A program made the position numbers and the translations under genes. Positions 21,930 through 34,546 of a stretch of DNA of 60,000 nucleotides are shown here, in pieces. Source of the DNA: Bolinopsis microptera (taxonomy: Eukaryota > Ctenophora > Tentaculata > Lobata > Bolinopsidae); the NCBI RefSeq assembly GCF_026151205.1, contig NC_087078.1, positions 18,185,118-18,245,117 of the forward strand. Direction: 5' to 3'. The stretch's first letter is position 1, and each line of letters opens with the position of its first letter. The notes below the pieces were generated by a model. That model had not been told where the DNA came from, did no database searches, and saw only the letters and a list, made by a program, of their open reading frames with translations.

Positions 21930-22520
21930 GCTTGTAGGTTTATAACCTACTAGGACGCGCGCCGAGTTGGACTCGTCGACGGTCCTAATATTTGGAAAAA
22001 ATATTTTACGGGTATCACCCGTTAATCAACAGCCTGCTAAATCATTTTACACTCGATCTTTGAAATTTTTCTAACCTGAATCAAGGTATTTTTAAGCGTG
22101 CTAGATTACTTTACATGAGTCGATCTTCGAAATTTTTCTAAAAGGGCCCCTGAAAGTTTTATAATTGAAATCTACCTGATAGTGATTCGATGTATTTTCG
22201 AACGCTGATTCCGAATCACCCCTGCACATGACATTAAATTAAAATTTTACCATTGTTATTGTTAAAATTAATGGTTTGGCCCCCGGCGCGCGCTACTTCG
22301 TAGCACTTGCCATTTCGAGAAGAAAGCGGCGCGCGCGCTACTTCGAAGAAATTTAGACGAGTAACATCCGTCAAATACTTTGTACTTGGCTGTGGCTAGA
22401 ACCCCACCCCGATTAATTTTGCCATACGTTGTATGACCCGCCGCGCACGAAGTGCGCGGCTCCCCCTGTATCGTCAGGACCATAATGAAACGACCGTGGG
22501 GGTCACAACGTGATACAACA
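21930..22520. repeat. GC-rich dispersed repeat rich in CGCGCG and short palindromes
   Basis: 21935-22015 (GGACGCGCGCCGAGTTGGAC, with TAGGTTTATAACCTA) recurs inverted at 51265-51345. 22425-22515 (CATACGTTGTATGACCCGCC, GCGCACGAAGTGCGCG, CCCCCTGTATCGTC) recurs inverted at 42507-42612 and more loosely at 42188-42290. Several blocks are self-complementary. It is probably part of a repetitive element of unknown class. Confidence 0.65.
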
Positions 22521-22867
22521 TTAATTTAGTAATATATAAAAGGATCAAACTCAAGTTTCAAATGCAAAGTTTGGCAGCTGGCACTGCACGAAGAGTTGAG
22601 TAAAGCTAAGTCTATAGGGCAAGAACAATAGAAAACATGCGTCATGCATTATATGCCGATGCGGACGCTCCTACTGTACTAAATCGCTCGCCCAAATTTT
22701 AAGAAAATTCTTGTGAAAAGGCCCTTTGGGTACGAAATTGATCTTAATCGGTGTATTTTGTACGCTGATTCCGAAACATCCCCCATGACGTAGGGTAAAA
22801 ATGCTTCCCTGGAGAGTTATGGGCAAAAAACCGTTTTGGTCACGTGACAGGCTAGTAAAACATTATT

Positions 22868-23215
22868 GTTTAGGGCTCGGGTTAGGGTTAGGGTTGTGGT
22901 AAGGGTTATGGATAGCTTCGGGGTTATGGTTAGGGTTGGGATTAGGGTTTATGTAAAACCGTTTTGTACGGCTGTAAAACCATAAAAACCAAAGTCACGA
23001 GAAATTTTTGGGCGAGCGAATTAGAGCCAAATGCGGATGATGATTAATCACTCTACACTCGGCTGTCACGTGACTTTTTTACCCGTTCTCTAGCTGGTTC
23101 TGAACGACTTTTCGAAACCCTAACCCTCTAATCTGATCCCAACCCTAACAGTAACCCTAACCCTATCCTTAACAAAAACATATGCTGAAATCCTAACCCT
23201 AACGAGAAATTAGAC
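22868..23215. repeat. Interstitial TTAGGG-like repeats in both orientations
   Basis: Degenerate GGGTTAGGGTTAGGGTT runs at 22868-22950 are followed by inverted CCCTAACCCTAA runs at 23115-23210. A smaller cluster lies at 21178-21300. They are too short and degenerate to be a chromosome end. Confidence 0.7.
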
Positions 23216-23643
23216 TAACTTCCTTATATACGGTCATATCACGTGATCGATACAGCCCACCCCGGTGGTAAGAAGTCCGACCACGTACGCAGACAGCCTG
23301 AAGCTGGGATCAAAGGCCCGTTCAGTCAGTTAGAGCAGTAGACTTAAGAATGAGAAAGATGCTGACGGCCGGGAGTGGGAACTGAGAGGCCGGAGGGAAA
23401 TACCGTCGACTGAGAAGCTTGATACTTTGATAATGCGAGGTTGAAGAGCGGATATTAAGACGCTTGCAAGAGTCAGAGGCCGGAGAGAGCGATAAATAGA
23501 TGGGACGACCCTGTACTACTGTACACTACTGTACAACTGTACACTACTGGTGTTAGTCAGTGGTCGTACCTGCGATCTTTTTTATATTGGCGGTACGGCC
23601 ATTGTCCTTCCGATATAGATTCACCGCAGTATAATGTAGGAAG

Positions 23644-23829
23644 ATGGTGAACTATTGTTTGAGCCTTATTTTGTTAACCATGATTACAATTCAAGTCACT
23701 TGTGTTCCTTCCCAGACTCCTGTGACACTTAAACCATTCAGTGCGGTTTCTAGTCTAGTCAATAAACGAACGTTATATTCAAGGATTACAACTTGGTTAT
23801 TGTTGAACTTAAACTTGAAGTTGAAATAA
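23644..23829 (+). CDS. Candidate small secreted peptide (61 aa)
   Basis: ATG at 23644 is followed by a strong signal peptide (LSLILLTMITIQVTCVP), a short mature part with one NKR dibasic site and a basic C-terminus. TAA at 23827 is followed 15 bp later by AATAAA (23844-23849). The compact ATG-signal-stop-polyA layout is gene-like, but the mature part matches no family I know. It could also be chance or a first exon. Confidence 0.3.
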   Translation: MVNYCLSLILLTMITIQVTCVPSQTPVTLKPFSAVSSLVNKRTLYSRITTWLLLNLNLKLK

Positions 23830-23849
23830 TGTTGACAAATATAAATAAA

Positions 23850-24349
23850 CACTTAAAACGAATTAACGTCAATAACTGAATACACACAGTACACATATTC
23901 AATGTTCATCTTTCGACAATTAGGAAAGAATCAGCTTAAACAAGCTACTCCTTCATTCAACATTTCAATCTCGACCAGATGTCGTATTAACCGCGTCTAA
24001 AGATCAACATTGCTGAATACTGATAGCTTATGCGATATCAACAAACTCAATATATAACAGCTCAACTAACCCATATTTCTGCAAATAAAAATCTTAAAAA
24101 CACGTATGAAAAATGAACATCCTTCCTCATCATGAAATAATGATGGTCTGTTATATATCATGAAATTGTAAGCTAATCGTAATTGACATCGATTATCATT
24201 TTAAATGTAATAAATTCTGGTATATTAATTCTGATAGAACATAATTTCTGATAAAAATCGTTAAATTTATTCTGGTAGACATCCATGAACTATTAAAGAT
24301 TGTACACTTTATTCTGATAAAAAAGCGTTATATGGTACTGCTTTAAATA
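23850..24349. other. AT-rich DNA, nothing recognised
   Basis: It is a gene-free flank of the TIR element starting at 24350. Only short AT-rich frames and ATTCTGRTA-like repeats are visible (24220-24320). Confidence 0.4.
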
Positions 24350-25884
24350 TGGTCAAGTTCGGAGACAACCTGTACATTTTTTACTTTTTTAGAAGTGTGT
24401 GGTGGAGCCAGCTCAACACACACTGAAACTCCCTGATTATATGGCTGACAAGACATTTTTCAGGACTTTCTCTGAGTAAAAAAATAAAATTAAAAGGTTG
24501 AACGGTTGAGCAGATACAGGTGGTATTAAACAAACCCTTAAAAGGTGGAGATTTAAGGTGGAGACTGGCTCTGGTTGAAGAAACTTTTGATTAAGGTGGA
24601 AAAGGTTATTTATAACACAAACTACATCAAATTTGCAATCTGATGGTGTTATCAATATTTTATTCAAGTGCTCAACCGAGGTGGAGAAATTAAATGAACT
24701 TTTCAAAGCTGCTCAACCGGGGGTGGAGAAAGGTTTAGAGAGTTCTAGGTTAGCTAGAAAGTTGCGTCTCGGCCTTTTCTACTTCCCGTTAAATTTTGTT
24801 TTTTCCATTGACGCTCAACAGGGTGGAGATCTTTCATTAAGAAACAGTAAAAAGCCTGTCAAACATGCCTAAATTCATTGGTTTTATCACTAATTCTAAT
24901 CTGCTCTGTTAACTGCTACTGTAGGGGATCATAAAACTGTTACCCCTTCTGTCTTAAAGTAAAGTGTTCTAGCAAATGAAAAGACTATCAAAGTTGTGAA
25001 AAGGTGCTCAACAAGGTGGAGAAATTGTTGATTAAACATTAAAACATTACAAAATGCATTAAAACTGGCCCCACCGGGTTGAGTTGAGCTTTGGCAGTTG
25101 ATTTCTGGAAGAAATAACATTGGGTGACCCTTAAGCATGTATACAACTCATCAAACTAGCCATCAACCACTCAACCGCGGTGGAGAACCTTGACTTCTGA
25201 GGTCAAATTTACGCCCAAATTTGCCAAATTTGAGTCTCCACCTATGTTGAGTGTACTTTTCAGCAAGGATGCCGTGTAATATGAGTTGGTAGATGATTTA
25301 GAATCATTGGTATTGCAAATGGACTGCCACAGTCACTCTACAGCTCCTAAACTACAGAATAACAGATTTTGAACTGCATGTTATGCTGTCTCCACCTCGG
25401 TTGAGCCGATTCTGAGGATCCTATTCTATGAAATATGTTTGGTATAACCCATAATATTAAATATTAGGACTTTGGAGCAATTAAAAAGCATAAGAGGGTT
25501 AGTTCTAGTCACTTATATTAGCTCATGTAGTCAGTGAGCTGCTCCACCTGTGTTGAGCAGACAAACCTGCTCAACCGGCACTTTTTGAGTACCCACCTGT
25601 CTTACGTAACTTTAAATTGTGAAATTTGGAGTAAATATTTTTTTCATAAGTGATTTACAGCTCCTTTATTTTTGTAATTTTCAGGTGGCCACTGTCTCCA
25701 CCAAGGTTGAGTTATTTAAATTTTGAACCCAGATATCATTGTAGAAAGGTTAGGAGTATAATTTCTGAAGAGCCTGTACCCCTTGGACTGTCAGAGGAAT
25801 TATAATTAATTTTACCGTTTATGGCAGTGAAATGAGTGTAATTAGTGACTGATTTTATGTACAGGTTGTCTCCGAACTTGACCA
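24350..25884. mobile_element. TIR element, 1.5 kb, TA target duplication, mirror-symmetric palindromic motif array
   Basis: Perfect 28-bp terminal inverted repeats (beginning TGGTCAAGTTCGGAGACAAC) at 24350-24377 and 25857-25884 are flanked by TA. At least ten copies of a 16-bp motif lie inside: CTCAACCNNGGTGGAG at 24671, 24712, 24814, 25006 and 25170, and its reverse complement CTCCACCNNGGTTGAG at 25236, 25390, 25542 and 25696. There are also variants at 24401, 24500, 24545, 25069 and 25570. Orientation switches once, near the centre. No transposase frame is present. Confidence 0.8.
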
Positions 25885-26601
25885 TATATGATTCAATCAT
25901 CTGAATGAACTCAAGTCAAACTACAACTGTACACTAACGTGGAATTGGAAGATTCTATAACCTTTAATAAAATTAACAACAGATAGAATACTTGTTAAAA
26001 CACCATTTACATTATATATCTACTCTGTTAATATTGTCTAACTTTATAAGCGAGGACCGGATCATATTGCGTGCACAGTACTGTGGAATGTGGATCTTAA
26101 AACATATTTTGTGAATCATTATAACCTGAATATTATATGTATTTTTAAAACGTTGCTGAAATAAAATTTGCTGAAGAAATATCAGTCAATATTAAAATGT
26201 ATTAGCTTGATATAAAGAATGACTGCTAACTATCTGCATAAGATTTGAAATAATAAATCCGACATCCAACAATTAAGATACAATGATCCTTATCATTAAT
26301 TATAAATCGAAGATAATGGAGTTCTATAGTAAAGCATTGGATAAACTCTCAAATGCTCATCAACCGAATTAGTGTCCTTTTATCGTAATATAAATAAACA
26401 GTATATAGTGCAGGGCAACCTAGTAACCTGGTAACGTGGTAACCTGGTAACCTGGTAACCAATAAACCCGTTAATTTAACCTCGACCAAATAAAATGGTA
26501 ATATCACGTGGTAATATCACGTGGTAATATCACGTGGTAATATCACGTGGCAATACCACGTGTCATCCTCCTCAGCAGATATTGTCTATTCGATTATTCG
26601 G
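25885..26601. other. Gene-free DNA with two short tandem arrays
   Basis: GTAACCTG-type repeats lie at about 26406-26460. A 13-bp array (GGTAATATCACGT, about five copies) lies at about 26497-26560. Each unit of the second array contains CACGTG at its junction, an E-box-like hexamer. Confidence 0.6.
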
Positions 26602-27645
<1,044 letters not shown>

Positions 27646-28554
27646 CTGAAATAACATTTCAGCTACAGTTTCGTTAAATATGACAGAAATCTCAGAAAAT
27701 CTCATGCGATTAAGGAATCGTCCAAATATTACGTTAAAGCAGAATAGGGGAGCTTCTGGAGGTGGAAAACGGGATAAATCTAGCTTTAACTTAATATGTG
27801 AACGATTCCGAACCAGAAAATAAGAGGATGTGATATGTGGATCAAGCACATTATTTTAATGATAAATTTGATCAATCAGGATCCGAAAAGACACGCTGTA
27901 AATATGCTGAGTGGTGCTCATTAATGAGTCAGGATAAGTACCTGAAAATGTTAAGAGTCTCATTTTCTTATCCTAGCAACCGTGAGCGTGGACATAGCAA
28001 CCGGCGGCACTTGCAACCGAACATTTGTGACATGCTACGCAGTATTGATAACGTGAGAACAAACACGTGACTTTACAAACCAAACTACGATTACATAAAT
28101 AGACAAAACTTTGAACAGAAATTAAATCAGCAACTAACTCACAGACTAGTTAACTCACTAACTCACAGACTCACAGACTTGCTTGCTCACTAACTCACAG
28201 ACTCACAGACTTGTTAGCTCACAACACTCTTTCCTTTCTCGTTCCCTCGCTAATTTATCTTTCTCGCACTGCTCACAATATAAAACCAATAATACAATCT
28301 CAACCGTGTAATGAAAGCTTCATAAAATATAAATATCATTTATATAGATTATAATATTATAAATGGATTCTTATGATTATCTTAAAACGCAAACAGATGT
28401 CCTTGAAGCGCATTAAACTTCATTTGTGAACTCTGTAGACAACGGATTAGGCGAAAAACTTAAAATAAGTGTCTTATAAATTATAAAATGATAACCACTA
28501 CTGTCACACTCAATAGAAAGTTAAAATATCGAGTTATTTTCAATCTGGTCAGAT

Positions 28555-28763
28555 CTATTCATCCTTCTTCTCTTCAGCTTCTTTCACAGTTGCTTTCTTC
28601 TTCTTATCTCCCTTGATAGTCCTCACCAGATACCGTGATACACTTTTCCCGATAATAACAAATGTGAATATAAGGAGATATCGCCCGAATTTGTCCCAGT
28701 AGGGTACATTCTTTGATAAGAACAGGTTAATATCAGAGAGGTAGGTGGTCTGCATGCCTTGAT
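28555..28763 (-). CDS. Small single-pass membrane protein or last exon (66-68 codons)
   Basis: An acceptor (CACCCCCTAG|ATC, exon edge 28763) opens a frame with an ATG at 28755 and a TAG at 28557-28555. The peptide reads DINLFLSKNVPYWDKFGRY, one hydrophobic helix (YLLIFTFVIIG) and a Lys/Glu-rich tail (GDKKKKATVKEAEEKK). It is not tetraspanin-like (no GC before the helix). The family is not recognised. It lies between tetraspanin tails B and C on the same strand. Confidence 0.4.
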
Positions 28764-28764
28764 C

Positions 28765-29098
28765 TAGGGGGTGAAACTTGATTAGAACTTGTTGGAGGTG
28801 AAACTTGATTAGAACTTGTTGGAGGTGAAAATTGATTAGAACTTGTTGGAGGTGAAACTTGATTAGAACTTGTTGGAGGTGAAACTTGATTAGAACTTGT
28901 TGGAGGTGAAACTTGATTAGAACTTGTTGGAGGTGAAACTTGATTAGAACTTGTTGGATGTGAAAATTGATTAGAACTTGTTGGAGGTGAAACTTGATTA
29001 GAACTTGTTGGATGTGAAACTTGATTAGAACTTGTTGAAGGTAAAACTTGATTAGAACTTGTTGAAGGTGAAACTTGATTAGAACTTGTTGAAGACAA
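28765..29098. repeat. 27-bp minisatellite, about 12-13 copies
   Basis: The unit contains GATTAGAACTTGTTGGAGGT. On the minus strand it is open as TSSNQVSPP repeats preceded by an in-frame IPNIWIDKLSS, so a mucin-like coding exon is possible. But its frame ends (DHLPL, stop) just past the acceptor at 28764 and it does not share a frame with the downstream membrane exon. I treat it as a probable intron minisatellite. Confidence 0.7.
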
Positions 29099-29516
29099 TT
29101 TGTCGATCCATATGTTTGGAATTGTCAGTCTGCAGTTTCCAGTTTATATTATCAATGTAGCATTTTTAATGATACATTCTGATGAGTTAATTTGTTGATT
29201 TAATTTGAAACCATAACAATGACAGTCAGATTTAGTCTGGTCGAAATTTGTATTTCAAAGTCAGTAAACAGTCAAGAGTCAGTCAAACAATAAAGCTGTT
29301 GTCAAACAATTTGTTAGATTGGAAGCTGATTAAATGGTCAAACAATTTGTTAGATTGGAAGCTAATTAAATGGTCATACAAATGGTTATAAAATTAAATC
29401 TAAAACTCAACGAATAATATTCATTATTAAAAAAACCTAATAAAATCGTTCAAATAAACCCTAATATTATCCCCCTATCACAGAAAACAAATCCTACATT
29501 TTCCCAGAGAAAGGAC

Positions 29517-30257
29517 TTAAGAGATGGATGTCATGGAATTCCTCAGCATGCAGGCGATGATAATGTTGAAGATCTCAAAAATAATGAAGATCAATCCACA
29601 CACGCCCATTATCATTGATTTGTCTTCCACCCAATTCTTAGCAAACGTGAAACACCCCTGAAGAAGTTTAAATTATAAAAATTATCAACAATTCTAGGAA
29701 TTTGATAGATTTGGATACAATACCTAAACTAAGTAGTTAAGTTTATTATCTTACATCTTCATGCACAGTAGATTGAACTCCCTGTACCGCCATACCCACT
29801 CCACAGTTCTCAGTAATCTTAACACAACAGCTGTCCGGAGTATCGTTGATATGGTTACCCCCGGTGATTGATATCCACCAAGTAGCGGCCCCGGCATTAC
29901 GTGACCAGTCGTAGCCGTCAGTGATACCACAGCACTCCAACTTCTCCTGTACCCAGTCAATTCCTGGACAAGAGGGTAGCGTCAGTAAATCATAGTTAAC
30001 ACTTCCATTTACTAGGATTACTGACAGTTAACACTTCCATTTACTAGGATTACTGACAGTTAACACTTCCATTTACTAGGATTACTGACAGTTATAAACT
30101 TTATTTAAAAATAAGGGTTTCCTTGGAGCTGTTATTTTCACTGATTGAACTAACCGGTAGTCCAGACAGTCTCCTCGTCCCTCTCCACATCCACAGAGGG
30201 TAATTTCCCGTAATCAATCAGACCCTTCTCCAATCCCTCTTGCACCACCTCGCTTGC
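29517..30257 (-). CDS. Tetraspanin tail B: large extracellular loop and TM4 (three exons, 150 aa)
   Basis: Exons (minus): 30257-30155, 29963-29755, 29657-29517; phases 0 in, then 1 and 0. The loop contains KLECCGITDGYDW, PDSCC, ENCG and the GC at the start of the last exon, the six-Cys tetraspanin pattern. TM4 reads MGVCGLIFIIFEIFNIII, with tail ACMLRNSMTSIS. The helix-A exon starts ASEVVQEGLEKG, parallel to SEEMIEDSL in tail A. No head exons were found between 30258 and 33246. It could be an alternative 3' module of the head at 36737-37391 or a separate gene whose head is missing or unseen. Confidence 0.8.
29993..30092. repeat. 32-bp tandem repeat, three copies
   Basis: The unit contains AGTTAACACTTCCATTTACT. 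It lies in the intron between the first two exons of tetraspanin tail B. Confidence 0.85.
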
Positions 30258-30521
30258 CTTATCAGAGTGATATTAGTAATTCCATTAGCGATAATACTTA
30301 AAATTCAGTTAATTCGTTATCAAACATGAAGACAGGGCTAGTTATCTAGATTTAATGATCGACACATTAAGAGCAATTAATTAATTAAGAGCAATAAAGC
30401 AGGAGATTCAGCCAGCTCAGCGCTCTCACTCTCACTGGTAAACATGTAACTCATTATAATGCTAGGATGTTCATTGTTCATGCTTCCCTCAATTTCACGC
30501 TAACTTTTACGTAATCCACAC

Positions 30522-30638
30522 ATGGTTAAGACACACGTTCTACTTCTTAGTGCCTTCTGCCTAGTGGCTAAATGTACATCAGAAATCAGAAAGTTGTCGA
30601 CCAGATATCTAAATCATATCTTCTCTTATAAGGCCTAA
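30522..30638 (+). CDS. Candidate short ORF with signal peptide (38 aa)
   Basis: The ATG is followed by THVLLLSAFCLVAKCTS and about 20 further residues rich in K, R and Y, then TAA. It could be a tiny secreted peptide, or chance. It is opposite to the tetraspanin strand and no other exon was recognised. Confidence 0.2.
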   Translation: MVKTHVLLLSAFCLVAKCTSEIRKLSTRYLNHIFSYKA

Positions 30639-30670
30639 TGATATGGCGTATACTCCTGGACACTTCATAC

Positions 30671-30794
30671 GTTGTATTCATCAGTTGGATGAGAAGTGAA
30701 GAAGTCGGTTACACAGATTCCATTGCCTATTGTATGTGTATTGTGTCCATATAGGTACTCAGAAATCGAGTTCACCGATCTTGCTGCGTCCGAT
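30671..30794 (-). pseudogene. Fourth large-loop-like exon upstream of tetraspanin tail B (probable relic)
   Basis: An AG/GT-bounded block of 124 bp has the same length class (3n+1) as the first exons of tails B and C. In one frame it reads SDAARSVNSISEYLYG, resembling the helix-A start SEEMIEDSLSSF of tail A. That frame needs a phase-2 entry. In phase 0, as used by the other tails, it hits a stop after 11 codons. It could be a decayed module or an exon that would truncate the product if included. Confidence 0.35.
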
Positions 30795-31575
30795 CTGTGG
30801 AAAACATGTTAAGTGTTAACCAGCATTTTACAGCCGGTTGGAATGTATACAATGTATACAATGTATGGAATGTATAGGAAATAGTTAGCTAACAGAGTGT
30901 ACACTTGAAGAAAGGACGAGGGGGTCCCAGTGTAATGTATAACAGTGTAAATGTGTATATTGTGTAATGTATAACACTGTTTGTGTCTAGTTGTATGCGT
31001 CAAAGCTCAATTATATCATTTATGGTTATGCCAGTGAGTAATCAAATAAGTATAACAAATTCAGCTATATTATATACGAATAAAGAATTAAAAACTCATT
31101 CAGCCCATGCGCTGCGTACTCGAAATCTCATAAAGTTTGCCAGAAGTCTTTGGTTAACACTTAACAACCAGAATCCACCAAGAGTATCGACACTAATAAC
31201 TGTCATGTGTTTATTACTGATCCAGTGTTGAAACTTTGTTTCCCTCTCCCTGAGTATTGAGGTGTAAGTGTTTAGCTGATGAATGTGTGGAATGTACACT
31301 CATCTCTTACGTCATCTATTATAACTGCAACTGGGAGTGTAAAGTCTCAAAGATTTTTTGTACATATTACATAAAGTTTATAACGTTTTCTTGGGTAAAT
31401 TTCTATTGATCCCGTTTGATGCGACAAGGAAAGGGCTCTTATCAGGAAAGCAATTATTCAACGTTTCAATGTGACAACATCGTATTCATGATCTCAAACT
31501 ATTTGTTATATAGTAGTGTTGAAAGTATTAAAAAAGTTTAACCATTAGAAATAAAACCTGGAGTAGATGCACGAG

Positions 31576-32371
31576 TCAATCTCTTAGTTCCATTAGCCAG
31601 TGTACTTCAGTAATCTGCACCATGTACTCAATATCCAGTAAACAAGTCACTCTTCCGCTTTCGACATTATAGCATTCAACACACTCGTCGCTCGATGCGA
31701 TGATCTTATGGTCGACGTTAGAGCATAATTTAAGTATCAGGTTTCGTTTAGTTGGAGCGACATGGATGAGGAAATTCTTACAGTTACTGTAAAACTCTTT
31801 ACATAACTTATTTTATAGGAAAGCAAAGAACATCACGCTACTCGACAGTAAATAACTTGTTACTTGTAACGTTATCTGTGTAACGAGCAATATTATATGT
31901 GATTGAATACATCAGCTAGGTCAAGTCAACTGGAAGATAATTACGCGCACAGCAATCGCGCGCGGTTTACAATACTAACAATTTATTATAAAATTCGCAT
32001 ATACGCGTTCCATAATGTAACCCTCTTACATCACAAAGGAGTGGCACTCAGCCAGAATTTTATAAATGGAAGCGGCGAGCGCTGAGAGGTTTCGAACAAA
32101 GATGACACGATTCCAAGAACACAAATATCTAATAGCTGAAGAACTACATAGGATATAAAATAACACCACAATCAATGGCAGCATACTCAGATAACATAGA
32201 AATCTGTTGTCTGAATTTAAAATTGATATTGTAGAAGTTTCTGCCAGTAGCGCAACTGTGTTTGCAAATCTTCTCACGATGACTACGGTATATGGCCATC
32301 TCATTATCGAGTTTTAAATTCGGCCTCATTTCGGAGATTTTGTGAACTAGGGTAGCAATAAGAATACACAT
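31576..32371 (-). CDS. Candidate two-exon gene of unknown function, between tetraspanin tails
   Basis: Exon a: ATG 32371 with an in-frame stop just upstream, open to about 32146. Exon b: 31786-31576, opened by TTTTACAG, 70 codons to TGA. A possible AT|GTAGTT donor near 32149 would join them in phase (about 144 aa). The peptide is Cys-rich in exon b (SSDECVECYNVESGRVTCLL) and has AIYRSHREKICKHSC in exon a. I do not recognise a family. The donor is weak, so the join is uncertain; exon b is the better supported part. Confidence 0.3.
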
Positions 32372-33246
32372 TTAAATACGATTGAACGAAGGGTTGCTTC
32401 AGAGTTGCGCCACTGAAATAACACACTTTATAAAACTATCACTGCACAAATTCACTTATCAGATGAACAAAGGAAAGACAGAAGAAAGGAAGATTTCCAT
32501 GTTTTAGTAATTTTCTAACGCAACAGAAATTATGAATTATTTTCATGCTTGAAAACACGTAAGAGTAAGCATATGTTTTTATGTAAGTATAAATTGAGTT
32601 AAATTGAGTTAAATTGAGTTATATTACACGAAAAAATCTTTAAAAGCACAAAGTTTACACGTTCCAGTAAATAGTGTGTAATAGCTGGAAGTTTGTTTTG
32701 ACACGTGTCAGCGATTCTACTGATTGTAATCGATGCCACGAGTAAAAAATAACATCCCTGCTGAAGCCCAGGTCTACTACATAAGAGCCTTTTCATAGAA
32801 TTTTCTTTTTTGCTAGCTTTTATTTGATAAATATTTCATCAGAGTCGCAAATTGAACAGGTTCAAGTGTACAGCGTTTACTGATACAAACGAATAATCAG
32901 AAATATAGCACTGTCTTATTATTATATATAACTAAAGTCAGCTGGTCACATTATTACGTTATACTTATATGGTCAAATAGATGAAGTTTCAGCGCTGAAA
33001 TGCTTCTTCTTTAATAATTATTATATACGCATATTTGTAACGCGATGGACTTACTAAGAATCAAGAATTGTCCTACTGCAACAATTGGTGTCTTGTGCGA
33101 AATTTCTTTTTGAGGCGCAAATTTTAGATTTAATATACCAATTAAATTAATCATTTTTGTTGTCTATCTTCATTTTTAAAATGTGCATCTAGTTGCATTA
33201 TATTTTGTCCGATACTACTCGTCAATACTTTTCCAGCCTGATGTTT

Positions 33247-34352
33247 TTAGGCGAGGACACCTTTTGCGTCTTTTCTTAGAACACAAGAGAAGATAATCTG
33301 AATGAACTCCACAACCACGAATGCCAGAGCGCAGATATACACTAGTTTCATGTTATCTTTCACTGCAGTAACAGTCTTTGCGAGGCACCCCTAAGAGACA
33401 TAGCGTGAGAATACTTAAAATGGATTACCGAACTCTCGCCCCAAAATTTCTTGCCCTAGATTTGGGGTTTGGTGTGAACGTTAGTGAGGATATAAAACAA
33501 GAAGCAAGAACTTGTGGGACAAGAGGTAATGAGGTAGAACAAAGTAGAAACCCTAATGGTAACGAGGCGGGGCACATGCCATCAGATATGATAGCTATTA
33601 GCTACCAACTACGGTTAGAAGGTGAAGCAAATCACCAAAATCAAAGGTTTTCAATGCTTCACACTCAGATACTCCAGGCCATGTGATGCAATTTCTTCAG
33701 AATATACGAGTGGGCAGGTAATACAAAAGGGTCAATATTATGAATCCATCTTATTATTCTAATCTTACTATTCAAATCTTACAATTCAAATGCGTGTCTT
33801 CAGTCCCAACACAGGGCACATATATTTCGGATATTTTAGCTCCGGAATCCTACCCAAAGGAAACTTAATACGATAAATTAACACATTCCAATACATTTAG
33901 GTAATTTGAATTTAGGTAATATGACGAGCTAACCTCTTTGTTGATTTCGACTTTCTGCGCACCATCCTCAACAAAGTAGTCCCACCCACACGTGTCGTCC
34001 ATTTCTACACAGCAACTATCCGGCACGTTGCTCTGGGTCCACTTCAGCTTATTTGTCCTGTTGAATAAAATACATACATTCAGTTAAATAACGTGCCTTC
34101 TATTCTTATCATCAAACATTCTTATCAAACATTCATATAACTAATCAAATAAAATCTATTTTTACTTTAAATAGAATTGTTCACTAAAAGAATTAAATAA
34201 ATTTACTCTGTGTTCCAATCAGTATATCCGTTGATACCACAGCACTCGAACTCCTCCATAATCACATTGAAAAGGTGATCAGTGTTCACATCATCCGAGC
34301 CAGTGTAATCTTTAATGAAGGAGCTCAGGCTATCCTCGATCATCTCTTCGCT
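33247..34352 (-). CDS. Tetraspanin tail A: large extracellular loop and TM4 (three exons)
   Basis: Exons (minus): 34352-34207, 34057-33934, 33390-33247; phases 0 in, then 2 and 0. The loop has FECCGINGYTDW, PDSCC, DTCG and the GC opening the last exon. TM4 is YICALAFVVVEFIQIIFS followed by tail VLRKDAKGVLA. Joined to the head exons at 37391-36737 this gives a complete four-pass tetraspanin of 245 residues, a typical length. Tetraspanins organise membrane microdomains with integrins, Ig proteins and proteases. This is the tail nearest the head and the simplest gene model. Confidence 0.85.
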
Positions 34353-34546
34353 CTGGTAATAACGAGTGCAATTTGTACACCCCGCCAAATACGCCACACT
34401 CGACAAAACATTTCAAGAATGTACAGTTTCGTCTGTGAAATGCTACATCGTAGTCGTCATGTCCTGTTTGTGTTAATCTCGTATCTTGTTTATCTGTTGT
34501 TGGCTAGTCCGGGTTTTTGGTAATATGTTTGCAACAGATGTGCAGT

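Noticed and set aside
22868-23215. Telomere or chromosome end
   Set aside because: TTAGGG-like runs are short, degenerate, in both orientations and flanked by unique DNA and genes on both sides.
32599-32796. Minus-strand 65-codon frame with a hydrophobic segment
   Set aside because: No splice signals, no neighbouring exon in phase and AT-driven composition.
33378-33686. Plus-strand frame of 102 codons
   Set aside because: It overlaps the last exon and an intron of tetraspanin tail A on the other strand and has no recognisable motif or splice structure.
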